From positions 8,734,583 to 8,798,582 of the forward strand of contig NC_050467.1 in NCBI RefSeq assembly GCF_013373865.1: a stretch of DNA of 64,000 bases. Direction: 5' to 3'. The notes below the pieces were generated by a model. That model was not told the origin of the DNA. It was given only the letters and a program-made list of their open reading frames with translations, and did no database searches. The DNA is from Monomorium pharaonis (Eukaryota > Arthropoda > Insecta > Hymenoptera > Formicidae). Shown here in pieces: positions 22,413-32,449 of this stretch (positions are counted from its first letter, which is position 1; every line of letters begins with the position of its first letter). The position numbers and the translations under genes are program-made.

Positions 22413-23568
22413 TGATATTACAAATGCGCTACAATTCATAATATAATTAACGACGATAATTCGGTTGCGGATCGGGACACACACGCAATTTTATGGAGAG
22501 AATGGCACGGAGCAAACTCACGCAGGCAGGCGCGATCGGACGAAGCAACGATACTCTAATAAATTCGTGACTATAATCTAATGATTACCAGATCGTAATA
22601 AATTCGTGACTCTTTCGTGAGTCGCCCAACCGCGAAATCGATGGCTTTACAATTCTAATACGACGCTCGTCTCACCAAGCCGGCTCCTTCGTCTCGGCCT
22701 TGTCCGGATCGGGATGTCTCCGGTTCCTCTTACATGATATCTCAGCTCGGGATCTGGCTCGCACAATACAAGACAACGTCCGCAGCTCAAGTGAAGGATC
22801 TTGGATCCTGCGGGGGCCGCTCGGCAACGCGCCCCACCTTGCCTCTAATAAGCCGGGCCCTTATTGGCCACGATTTTCCAAAATCGACTTGCGCGCGACG
22901 CGCGACGTGCACGCCGTTGCTTGCTGATCAATCCAAACGCGGTGATCGATATGGTTGAGCCCCGTGCATGGGAATTTTTGGCGCTTTTCTCTGCGGCAGG
23001 TTCCTTTCTCCTTGCCGGGCGCATCCTCCGCCACTGGATTTCCTCCTCGACGAGGGCATTTACTGATTGCAAGCTATAGCGATCTCCGCCGGAATTCGTG
23101 CGGGATCGGATTTGAAGTCGCCCCGTCGGGACACCGGCCTCGTGCGCCTTCGCCGGATCCTGCAAGCGTGATTCGGTGACAGTATCGAAATTCTCGTACG
23201 ATAAAAATTGTAGGCAAGATGAGGGCGGTATTATCTGCGGACTCCAGCTAAAAAAGGGTCTCCGTTACTCCCTCGATATCCGCTCACTCTGCGACTTCCG
23301 TGAAGGTTTTCCGTCGAGACGAGACGTTCAAAAATTACAAAATAGATCTCTGTGGCCACCGATTCCCGCCGCACTTGCAATGCAGCGCTTGTAAGAATCT
23401 TAACAATTAGCGAAGGAACAACATACGAGACAACACACACAGAAAACACGACTTATCACGCTTTCGCGTCCGTTCCCAAGCGGGAGGACATAGGATCCGC
23501 GTGATGTTAACGCGTAAGGGCCGATAAGGCCCTTGTGACGGACAGCAGTCTGCAGCTGTCACGTCACA
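22413..23568 (-). mobile_element. BEL/Pao-like LTR, minus strand (solo)
   Basis: The right edge read on the minus strand starts TGTGACGTGACAG and continues CGTCACAAGGGCC. This closely resembles the start of the BEL LTR at 31437 (TGTGACGTGACG ... GTCACAAGGGCC). No BEL coding region is attached, so it behaves as a solo LTR. The left edge is put at TG 22413, where LINE coding stops. Flanks TTATA and ATATA match at four of five bases, so that edge is provisional. The ORFs inside lack family features. Confidence 0.55.
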
Positions 23569-23859
23569 ATATACACACATATATATACAATTGTAATTAT
23601 ATTATTGTGCTAAATTTATACATATTTGCATTAACAAATATCTTTACCGTAGGTATAGCTTAAATATTCAGAAGCTGGTAATTTTATTAATTTTTGTTAA
23701 TATTTTTAACATTTACATATATATCATGTACTTGTTTGTTATATATTCATTTTATTTTTATTAACTTATTATACTTTTCTCGCGTATCAATATTCATCAC
23801 TTACATTACAAAATAATTTTATTTTAATTTATAAAATTGTATGTAAACACATTGTAAAA
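23569..23859. other. AT-rich spacer
   Basis: TA/CA-rich DNA, no ORF and no repeat I recognise. Confidence 0.5.
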
Positions 23860-24185
23860 CCGCTTGAAAGACAAATTGGCTTTACGTGTGTGTGTACATG
23901 TGAATCTATGGAAAATAACTCAAGTGAGCTTTTGCAAAAGATTTCGAGATCTCAGAATTGAATGTACAAATTTTAATCGGACTGGTCGCAATCAAAAGTT
24001 CACATCAATATTATATAATAAAATTGCCATTAAATATTTGATTGTGATTTTGGGTTCTTTTTAACTAAAAGTGAATTTGACAATTAAATTCCAGATAAAG
24101 CTTAGTAGCGGCGTGACATTTGTGCAGTGAACTTTGCGTCATGCGGCACGATTCTTTATGTACTTGGTGTCGCGTCGCTTGATTA
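23860..24185 (+). repeat. Dispersed repeat, copy 1
   Basis: The segment from GACAAATTGGCTTTACGTG through AGTAGCGGCGTGACATTTG to GGTGTCGCGTCGCTTGATTA recurs on the minus strand, split between 47440-47185 and 41541-41400. The GC-rich part near 24105-24175 has inverted GTAGCG-type words that could be TIR remnants. No coding capacity. The family is unknown to me. Confidence 0.7.
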
Positions 24186-24241
24186 TACAGAAATCAATGA
24201 AAGTACAATAAAAATAAACATTTTATTAAAAAAAAAACTTT

Positions 24242-24294
<53 letters not shown>

Positions 24295-24340
24295 GCGCGC
24301 GCGCGCGTGTGTGCGTGCGTGCGTGCGTGTGTGTGTGTGT
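24242..24340. repeat. Compound microsatellite (TA)(CA)(GC)(GT)
   Basis: TA, then CA, then CG, then TGCG and GT runs. It abuts the LTR-like block that starts TGTGACG at 24338. Confidence 0.95.
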
Positions 24341-26115
24341 GACGTGCAGTTTTGCTGTCACGGCGCGCAGCGTCCCTCCGCCGTCACAGGCTGCGACTTC
24401 GCGCCGGACGGAGAAGCGAGAGCAAATCGGGAAATCTCCCGGGGGAATCGCGACGAATAGGGAAAATAAATAGACTAAATATTTTACGTTTCTTTTCGGT
24501 AACTCGGCGAGCGCCTCATCGCATCAACAGCCCGGAATCCGGAGGAGAGGGCAGGTGCGGAAAAAGGGGCGTGCCGGGATTCCGCGGACCCTGATGGTAA
24601 TGGCTGAGAATGAGGGACCGCCGGAGGGGCGAGCGAGCGCACCGAGCCCCGGGAAAGCTGGGAAGGAAAATCGGCGCCCCGGCTGGCAACCGGATAACAG
24701 CGAGCACCATGGAGGCGGCAGCCTGGAGACCGGAACCGCGGAACTGCCCCCGCGGAATGCGAGACCCTCCTGCGAAAGTCGGTGGGCAACAGGAATCGTC
24801 GGTGGACGGCGGAGGTTGCCGACGGAAAGTTTTTATCTTCGCAGGGGGCCCATGAGGCACCTGGAAGAATGAGCGCGCTCACGGTCCTGCGGGCGCAGGA
24901 CTACTCGCCTTACGGTGATTGGGCAACGTGATGCGCGAGGACTGGCGCGCAGCCTTTAATGGAGGGTCGCGGCATCGATTGCGAATCGACCGCGATCCCC
25001 CGTGCTTTTGCGTGCGTGCGGTCTAACTGGGCACTTGTCGCGTCTTCGTAATATCGGTCTTCGGCGATATAGCCTGCGTATGAGAGCGGAGAGAGCGAGG
25101 CAGAGCGGGTGCCAAAAGGACTGCAACCAGTGACGGAGAGGCAACAGCAACCAGGAAAAGTATCGGTAAGGTGACCCAGTTATTTCGTCGCGGTCGCGTT
25201 TGTGAAGTCACTGGCCGGCGAACCACCCTATTCTCGTTCTGCGTCTGACACGCGTTAATGTTAGTGTTGCGTCAGCCGTGGGGCGGCCTCGCGTTTTTGG
25301 TAAATTGTCGGACTCAAGCGAGAGGGGTGGTATCGCGTCGTGTATCGTGGCCTAAGAAGAGAGCGGATTTCGTTCGCAATTTCTCCAGGAAGCAGTAACC
25401 GCGTGCGCCGCAAAGCCCTCGCCCGTGCGAGCCGCGTAGCGCCGCGTAGGAAATATAGTCCCCGCGGGTATCGTGCGTGTGCGTTGTGAAGCGCGAGTAA
25501 TTTCGGGTGTTGAAGTAGGTTTCGGAGAGGAGCGGGCCTGATATCGTGGTCGCGATCTATGGTTGCTGGGATTGTCGGCACATCACGGCCGCCCGAAAAG
25601 GTGTATCGCGCAAGCGGAAAGTCGTGCCCGCGCGCTACCGGATTAGCGAGGTCGGCGAGTCGGTGTACACGTGCGCCCGTATCGTTTGACGCGTGATATC
25701 GTCTCTAACGTCGCGGTTTATAGACTTTTATTTTCCGTTCTAATATTAATTTTCTTTTTTTCAATAAATCTTATTTTTGTTACTGTTATTCGCTGCGTTA
25801 AAATTTGTTTTCCTGTCGCGCTCCGCGCTTTCGCGTGGCGTGGGCCCCTTTCCTTGACCTTGCCCCTCTGCCGTTAGGAGAGCTAGCCGTCTTTTCGGGC
25901 GTGAATCAAGTCGTTAGTGAGTCTCGCGAATTGACGTGTCGTCGAGCAGATCTGGTGCCCAACCTGGTCGTTTCGCGTCGCCGAGATTCGCGCGTGAGAA
26001 GTTAGGCGCTCGGGCTGTTCCGGACGACGGTATTTTTCCGTCGCTCCGATTTATCGTCGTTGTCGCTGCCTTTTTACTCGCGGCTTTCCCCCGCGCGGAG
26101 AAAAAAGTCGTGACA
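24338..26115 (+). mobile_element. Long LTR-like block, BEL/Pao type suspected
   Basis: It starts TGTGACGTGCAG, the same tip as the BEL LTR at 31437, and ends GTCGTGACA. It is GC-rich, and has an AATAAA signal at 25765. TGGTGCCCAACC at 25953-25964 looks like a primer-binding site, which would make the LTR end near 25948 and leave a short internal remnant. Alternatively the whole 1.8 kb is one LTR. Flanks show no clear TSD because both sides are simple repeats. ORFs of 60-132 codons inside it overlap on both strands and carry no family features. Confidence 0.45.
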
Positions 26116-26474
26116 ATATATACATATATAACGCTGCTATAAAAATAACAAGAACAATTTATTGTAATGTTATTCAATAATAAAATCTTCATTATTATTG
26201 TTAAGACTTTTCTTTACTCAAAGAACAAACATCGTTTTATTGATGAAACGGAGTCTATACATTTAACGTCTTTAGCCAGCGACTGCTTACGTACAACTAA
26301 CTGTGTCGAGCTTATAGAATAGCATTGTTCACGTATTAGACACGCTCAAACCTCACAATACATACCGAGTAATGCTCCAAACCAGCCTAAGAAATTTGCT
26401 TTTCCAGTTAAATTTATATTTAAATTTTTAACAATTATTATTAGTTTTTATAATTATTGTCACTAATATTATAG
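26116..26474. other. AT-rich unique DNA
   Basis: No ORF, TIR or known repeat seen. Confidence 0.5.
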
Positions 26475-26476
26475 TA

Positions 26477-27098
26477 CTCTCTAAATTGGAGTCAGTGTAA
26501 GGTGATCTCCTTTTAGACACATAACGATTGGACACGACAGCGCGAAGCATTCTCTGCACCACATTTATAACTTTCCACGCAAAATGAAATGCTCGTAAAA
26601 ATACGTATATGGACGTTTAAAATACACATTTTTGGGGGCAGAGCGACGCTTTTTTCTGCCAAATGTTTCTAAAGTTAGATAATCTGTCATATGATATATT
26701 AATGTTTTTTATTAGAAGACTGTGCGTTGTCCAGTAATGTGATGCTTAATCGTGCGGTGTCCAATCGTGCGGTGTCCAATAATGCAGTGTCCAATCGTAC
26801 GGTGTCCAATCGTACGGTGTCCAATAATGCGGTGTCCAATCGTGCGGTATCTAATCGTGCCGTGTCCAATCGAGCAGTATCCAAACGGGATACTCCCGTC
26901 AGTGTATTATCACTGATTTACAGTGGTATACTGTATTTATAGCTGTGATAATTAATAAATTCCTCTCTTTTAGTGATTTTTACTTCAGAATTAGTGTATA
27001 ACCATTAAAAGATCAGTGTATTTATGTCACTAATTGACAAGTATACCAGTGAAAATCAGTGTATTTTCACTAAAATTCACTAACTGTAATGTAGAGAG
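26477..27098. mobile_element. MITE with TIR CTCTCTA..., TA TSD, internal 15-bp array
   Basis: The left tip CTCTCTAAATTGGAGTCAGT and the inverse of the right tip CTCTCTACATTACAGTTAGT agree at most positions over 20 bases, and both are flanked by TA (26475-26476, 27099-27100). There is no transposase. Copies of AGTGTATT words fill the right half. The TA site suggests a Tc1/mariner-group helper. Confidence 0.7.
26748..26882. repeat. 15-bp tandem array, 9 copies
   Basis: Nine exact 15-base units, consensus AATCGTGCGGTGTCC, with a few substitutions (AATAATGC variants at units 3 and 6). Both strands stay open as an artefact of the period being a multiple of three, so the repeat ORFs are not genes. 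Confidence 0.95.
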
Positions 27099-27100
27099 TA

Positions 27101-27778
27101 ATTTCTATAGCAACGCCAAGTTTTTTTTTTTAATAAAACATTTATCTTTATTATACTTCCTTTGATTTCTGTATAATGTTAATATGTTAATTAAAACGCA
27201 TCGAACTGTTATTTATCTATTATTATTATCAGATAAACCCGATTGCACTGTCCTCCCGGTTATTTAATTAATCAATTAAAAAATTAGACCGTCCTGCCCC
27301 TTTTTTCACCCTTCCCCCTTCCATGAGAATAAGAAGCATATAAAGTCCCTGTATAAAACGTCGGATTAAAAAGAATTTAAAAATATTGACATTTTGCAAA
27401 AAGCAGAATTCAACGGAATTCAGAAAATATTCAATTAAATATCTTCTGAATTCTGCTTGAATAAGTATTCAATTCATTTCAAATATTAACTCTTGCATTC
27501 AAAAGAATTCACTTGATTCTAAATATTCTTCGCATTCAATCGCAGTAAAAGACGTTCAAATAAATGCAAAAAAGATTCACTTCTGCTAATTGTTCGGATT
27601 CAGAAACACACAAAATTTCATGGTTCTATTCTCAATATCGCACTGAAAAGTATTGTCCACGATCCAATCCGAGAGATTTTTGCAAAGCAGAATTCACAAT
27701 AAAATCTTGTGAATACAAAATACTATTTTTGAATAAGACATTTTATGCAGGCGTTACATTCTAAAAAAGCTGCTAACC
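27101..27778. other. AT-rich unique DNA with GAATTC-type repeats
   Basis: Between 27400 and 27550 the word GAATTC/ATTCAA recurs many times (for example TCTGAATTCTGCTTGAATAA). No gene or TIR found. Confidence 0.4.
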
Positions 27779-27812
27779 CTGATGATGCAAACTGCAATAT
27801 TTATGAAACGTC
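27779..27812 (+). ncRNA. Hammerhead-like motif (CTGATGA...GAAACGTC)
   Basis: CTGATGA at 27779-27785 is followed by a small TGC/GCA hairpin and GAAACGTC at 27805-27812. The canonical hammerhead has GAAA directly after stem II. Here eight extra bases intervene, so activity is doubtful. It lies 32 bases before the Tc1-like element. Confidence 0.25.
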
Positions 27813-27843
27813 GGCGTAACGCTGTACTAGGACGCAGCATGTA

Positions 27844-28595
27844 TACTACGCTTCATTGAGTCGTTCCATGGCACTCCTTGCAGAATGAAGGGGACGTAGG
27901 GAGTAGCCATGGCGCCATCAATCGGCAGCAGCTAACTGAACATACTTATCGACCGAATTATCGATCACTGCAATAGTCGCTAGGTCTACGCGCGCGATTT
28001 ATCACAAAAATCAAACGTATTAAATCAGAAATAATATTAAAATGATATTAAATTATAGCTAATGTAGTATTTTATTAAAAATATTATTAATGTTAAATAT
28101 TTTCTACTTTTCTCTTATAATGCTTATTATATATAATTATAAATATATACTTATAAATTCGCACATAAATATTCATATATGATTACACATAAATATGTAA
28201 TTGTTAATACATTATATATAATGTTACGTAACGTTTACACAGTTTTATAAGTAATATAATTGAATATATAGATGTATAAATTTTTTTATAATTGTGCATA
28301 CATTTAATTGCATGTAATGCACATTTACATATTTAATTATGTATTATTACTTATAAAAATATGCAAACGTTATAAAAATAAATAACTTATTGTCAGGGAA
28401 GCAGAAAAGGAATGGATATGAAGAGGTATTAAAATTGAATCGATTTTTCTTAAACAATTAAAAAAAAATTGTTTCGTATATGTTTTTAACAAAATTAATT
28501 GCGTAACCGTTTGTTCCAGGTCGTATAATTTGTGGCTCTGAAAAGAACCGTTTAATAATTGCTTAGTAATCCGTCCATCAACCATTTCATGCGAC
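27844..28595. repeat. Left long TIR of the Tc1-like element
   Basis: This pairs with 29728-30474. Small indels occur, for example near 27880 and 28400. The inner end overlaps the 3' end of the transposase reading frame. Confidence 0.85.
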
Positions 28596-29590
28596 TACTT
28601 GATTTAGTCTCTTCTGTACAGAGCTGTAAAGCTTTTCAAAAAATTCAGGCTTTTGCCTGAGATTCTCCAACTCATTCTTCGCGTGCGCAACCAGTTATGC
28701 TTTAGTTCTTTCATGACCAAGATTGCACGAATTTGCAATAGCTGCCCATACATTTTCAATTAAATTGAGATCCGGAGACTTAGCTGGCCAATCGAGAACT
28801 TCTATTTCAGGATGTTGAACAAATCATTCCCGTACTATGTGAGCGGTGTGAACAGCACTATTATCTTGAATTAGTCAAAATGTCGGCATATCTTCTACAC
28901 TATAGATACTGCGAACGCTGGGAAGCAAAACATTCTCCAGAATATCTATATATTCGAAGGCGTCCATATGCGGTGACACTTCAACTAGTTCTCCCGGACA
29001 ATGAAGTCCAATCCATACATAGCACAAGTAATGCGCCCACTATGCCCGCTCAGAAGCACATATTTTGAATCAAGTCGAGGGTCTCGAGGTCTCCAGACAT
29101 AATGACGTTTATCATCTGATGAACGAAATACTTTTTCGTCAGTACAGATAGTTCGTTTCCAATCTGTCAGTGACACGGTAATGAGTTAATGCAGCGCAAA
29201 AGCAACACGATCATCGCGATGTCGATCCGATAATGCGATCTTATGTGCTGGATGGTAACAGTGCACGTTCGCTTCATGTAAACACCTTTACGCTGTAGTC
29301 TTAAATATTTGTAAATCTAATTGATTTACAGAGTGCGAGACCGGAAGAAAAGGATCTTCATCTACATGACTAACTAATAACATATCTTGTTCAACAGTTG
29401 TAAATCGTCGTCCACGGTTGTTTCTCCGTTTATCTATCATTCCTTCTGCGCCTTCCTCCTGCCATCAATTGATCCATTTTTGCACAGTTCTTGGATTGCA
29501 TTGAAGACGATGAGCAATGTCCTCCACACTCGCACCAACTTTTCACATACCAATAATACGGGCACGAGAAAAATCACTAAGACTTGCCAT
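28570..29590 (-). pseudogene. Tc1-like transposase, DD34E, broken
   Basis: Read on the minus strand from ATG at 29590 (MASLSDFSRARIIGM). A helix-turn-helix half contains VEDIAHRLQCNPRTVQKW and the basic RRNNRGRR linker typical of this group. The catalytic core has the first Asp in ICTDEKVF with SSDDKRHYVWRP, the second in IQDNSAVHTAH, and the Glu in SPDLNLIENVW. Spacing between the last two is about 34 residues. Length of about 340 codons is normal for Tc1. Stops interrupt it, for instance after IIGM, in the middle of the second helix-turn-helix linker and before FVQHPEIEVLDW, and a frame change lies near 28980. The catalytic residues survive but the frame does not, so it is dead. Confidence 0.85.
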
Positions 29591-29727
29591 AGTTGCACAA
29601 GAAAAGACAATAAAGTGAAAAGAATAACAATTGAACATCGGTTTGGTGATAGTCTTTTCTTCGTTTGCCTTTTTTCGCTCGAGTGAAGCGAGATAGCATA
29701 AGCTGCCTTATGAATAATATTATTGTT

Positions 29728-30474
29728 GCACGAAATGGTTGGTGGACGGATTACTAAGCAATTATTAAACGGCTCTTTTCAGAGCAACAAATTATTCGAC
29801 CTGGAACAAACGGTTACGCAGTTAATTTTGCTAAAAACATATACAAACAAATTTTTTTTGAATTGTTTAAGAAAAATCGATTCAATTTTAATACCTCTTC
29901 ATATTCATTTTTTTCTGCTTCCCTGACAATAAGTTATTTATTTCTCTAACGTTTGCATATTTTTATAAGTAATAATACATAATTAAATATGTAAATGTGC
30001 ATCACATGCAATTAATTGTATGCACAATTATAAAAAAGTTTATACATCTATATATTCAATTATATTACTCACAAAACTGTGTAAACGTTACGTAACATTA
30101 TATATAATGCATTAACAATTATATATTTATGTGTAATCATATATGAATATTTATGTGCAAATTTATAAGTATATAGTTTATAATTATATATAATAAGCAT
30201 TATAAGAAAAAAGTAGAAAATATTTAATATTAATAATATTTTTAATAAAATACTACATTTGTTATAATTTAATATCATTTTAATATTATTTCTGATTTAA
30301 TATGTTTGATTTTTGTGATAAATCGCGCGCGCGTAGACCTAGCGACTACTGCAGCGATCGATAATTCGGTCGATAAGTTCAATCAGTTGCTGCCGGCTGA
30401 TGGCGCCATGGCTACTTCCTACGTCCCTTTCATCCCGCAAGGGGTGCCCAGGAACCAATCGATGAAGCGTAGTG
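29728..30474. repeat. Right long TIR of the Tc1-like element
   Basis: Inverted copy of 27844-28595. Confidence 0.85.
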
Positions 30475-30601
30475 TATCTGAAAACCTTTTCCATTAATAA
30501 GTCTAATTTCTGTCTGTATTTAATTAAATTATCCGGCTAAGGATTAGACAACAATAATCTAGATCATTTTTTTTCACCGATTATATGTTCAATATATTAT
30601 T

Positions 30602-30919
30602 TTAATTGTTTGTACTATACTCTACCTCTCTCGTAATCGGCGTTATGCTGTCTAGTTTATCGAGCAATTCCGGGTCAGTCACTTCAATAGCTTTCTTCTT
30701 CACACAATCATCTGTCAAAGATGTACTTGCCACTTTTCGAAAAGACTTTTTTCGATCTGAATGATTTTCATCTTCTTTATTAACATCTTTCTTTTTCTCC
30801 GGTTCGTATAAGATCGGTTCCTGATAAGCGGACGCTTTGCCGGCCAGTAAATTTTTCAGTTCAATAACTTTTTTATTAATATTGGAGATAAGTTTGTCAC
30901 GAGCATAATCAGCTGCAAA
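30602..30919 (-). CDS. Candidate terminal exon of a host gene, unknown product
   Basis: On the minus strand the frame is open for 105 codons from 30919 to a TAA at 30602-30604. It is preceded by a good acceptor site: TATTATTTTCAG directly before TTTGCAGCTGATTATGC. It contains no methionine, so methionine-based ORF calling misses it. The product starts FAADYARDKLISNINKK, is rich in Lys and Glu, and ends near SITPITREVEYSTNN. The first third looks helical (VIELKNLLAGKA), the middle is charged and probably disordered. A second reading is an internal exon with a donor at GAG-GTAGAG (about 30625). I do not recognise the family and see no transposon motif in it. It sits between the Tc1-like element and the BEL LTR with unique DNA around it. 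Neighbouring exons are not found in the window with confidence. Confidence 0.5.
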   Translation of the reverse strand, partial: FAADYARDKLISNINKKVIELKNLLAGKASAYQEPILYEPEKKKDVNKEDENHSDRKKSFRKVASTSLTDDCVKKKAIEVTDPELLDKLDSITPITREVEYSTNN

Positions 30920-31436
30920 CTGAAAATAATATATTGTGTAATAAGTGTGGAAAGTCGACTATGTCCCATGGGTACGTTCACCCGCACTCATGGGCAATAG
31001 CCAATCTATATAAATATATAATATTTTCTGTTACAAGAGCGTAGAAAAGTATTGGAGGCGAGAAAGAATTTAGAAGAGAAAATGGGAGGTTCAAGGTAGA
31101 AGACAGAAAGCTTGTAGACAATGGAGTCACTCGCAAAAAAATCCATTTCTATACAGTTTCACTGATATCACATATTGACTTCTCACCACATTATTATTGA
31201 CACTATTACATTTGATTTTTTTACGCGGTCTTGATATAACAATGCGATGTCTGATTTAATGTCTTTAATTGACATGAATTAACAGATAGACCACGGTTAG
31301 GTTCACGAAAGCGACAAAATTGGTAATTCTACAAGAGATACCGTATGCATGTCACGAGATGACGGCGAAAGTTGAGATCTTTCAAGCAAAGACTGACCAT
31401 AAAATTTCGTCAAATTCCTGCAAGTAAGAGAGAAAT
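30920..31436. other. Presumed intron or intergenic DNA
   Basis: AT-rich, with no second exon I can support. If 30602-30919 is a terminal exon, this is its upstream intron. Confidence 0.35.
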
Positions 31437-32133
31437 TGTGACGTGACGTTTTTCGTCAGTCACAAGGGCCGGATGGCCCGGCCGGGAAAAGGTCATTTGG
31501 GGCCGCTCATTACCCCGAGCGGGGGAGAAGCGGCCTCTCCTTTTCTCAATAAGATTTTGTTAGTTCTTAAGACACGTAGGTATCCGCCGAGCGGAAGTCG
31601 CGATCCGCGGGAGAGGTGGTGCGCCAAGATGACCTTTTGTGATTAACGGAGCAGCCGTCGAGGGAAGATGAATGAGAAGCATAGACGACCGAGCGGCGGG
31701 GCCCCGGACAGCCGGAGGACAGCGAGCAAGGGCAAGTAATTGCATACAGTACTGAGGTACGTTGTAAAAGTCAGGGGACACTGCCGTTATACTGTTGTTC
31801 GGTACTCAGTTAAATAGCGAGGAATGCGCGGGAAAAATCCCCCTTCTACAACAATAAAGACTGCGAACGCGGGCAACGATTTACCACGGAGAACGCGAGT
31901 GATCGACACTCTCTCTTGAGCGCTCAAACTAGTAGCATCGAATATTAAATCTCGCTGCGGCCGAATTTTTTGTACTTGTACGGACTGAGCCTTTGTTGAA
32001 CCGTTCCACAATAAATCCTATATAAGGTGTTTAATAGTGTAATTATTTCTCGCGACAACTTAAACTACGCGAGTGGAATTATCCAAACCAGCCAGCCTAA
32101 TTATCCAAGCAAGATAGTTCCAGCACGTACACA
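31437..32133 (+). repeat. BEL 5' LTR
   Basis: It starts TGTGACGTGACG and ends ACGTACACA, 697 bp. A polyadenylation-like AATAAA lies at 31850 and another at 32010. The start tip matches those at 23568 (minus) and 24338. Confidence 0.75.
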
Positions 32134-32138
32134 TTTTT

Positions 32139-32155
32139 TGGTCCTTCGAGCCGGA
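32139..32155 (+). promoter_or_regulatory. BEL primer-binding site
   Basis: TGGTCCTTCGAGCCGGA starts five bases after the LTR and begins TGG, complementary to a tRNA CCA end. The tRNA is not identified here. Confidence 0.6.
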
Positions 32156-32449
32156 TTTCTCGGTCATCATTGGAACGAGTCAACTTGATACGGAAGGCGA
32201 GTCCACAAGCAAGGCATAAGGAGAGAGGACCATCTTGAAAGGCAAAATACGGTACACCACGACTGCGGCGGAGGCGGCGATCGCGCCTAGAGCTTCAGTT
32301 GGTGACCAGGGGACGTTCCACTAACGATACTCGACAATTGAGGTACAACAAGACTGATCTACTATAGTCACGGGAAACGGGGAAAACTGTTCATTTGACC
32401 GTGCCAATCACTTGCATTTCTTTTTTGCATTGTAACGATAAAAGACGAT

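Larger units (their letters stand above)
27844..30474 (-). mobile_element. Tc1-like DNA transposon with about 750-bp terminal inverted repeats
   Basis: The left tip TACTACGCTTCATTGAGTCG and the inverse of the right tip CACTACGCTTCATCGATTGG are flanked by TA (27842-27843, 30475-30476). Inverted similarity continues far inward on both arms (27844 to about 28595, about 29728 to 30474), including the words ATAAATCGCGCGCG and TAGGTCTA and the block GTAATCCGTCCA. The centre holds a minus-strand DD34E transposase. Total length is 2.63 kb. TIRs of this length are uncommon for Tc1-like elements, where tens to a few hundred bases are usual. Confidence 0.9.

Noticed and set aside
21834..22484. 216-codon Ser/Leu/Pro-rich minus ORF
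   Set aside because: It is antisense to the purine-rich LINE ORF2 and crosses into the LTR; purine-rich coding always gives such shadows.
24484..24882. Several overlapping ORFs on both strands
   Set aside because: High GC removes stops by chance; no domain seen, and the block looks like an LTR.
26699..26942. Repeat peptides (VSNRA/LDTAR) as a short secreted protein
   Set aside because: Both strands are open because the period is 15; no signal peptide and no start context.
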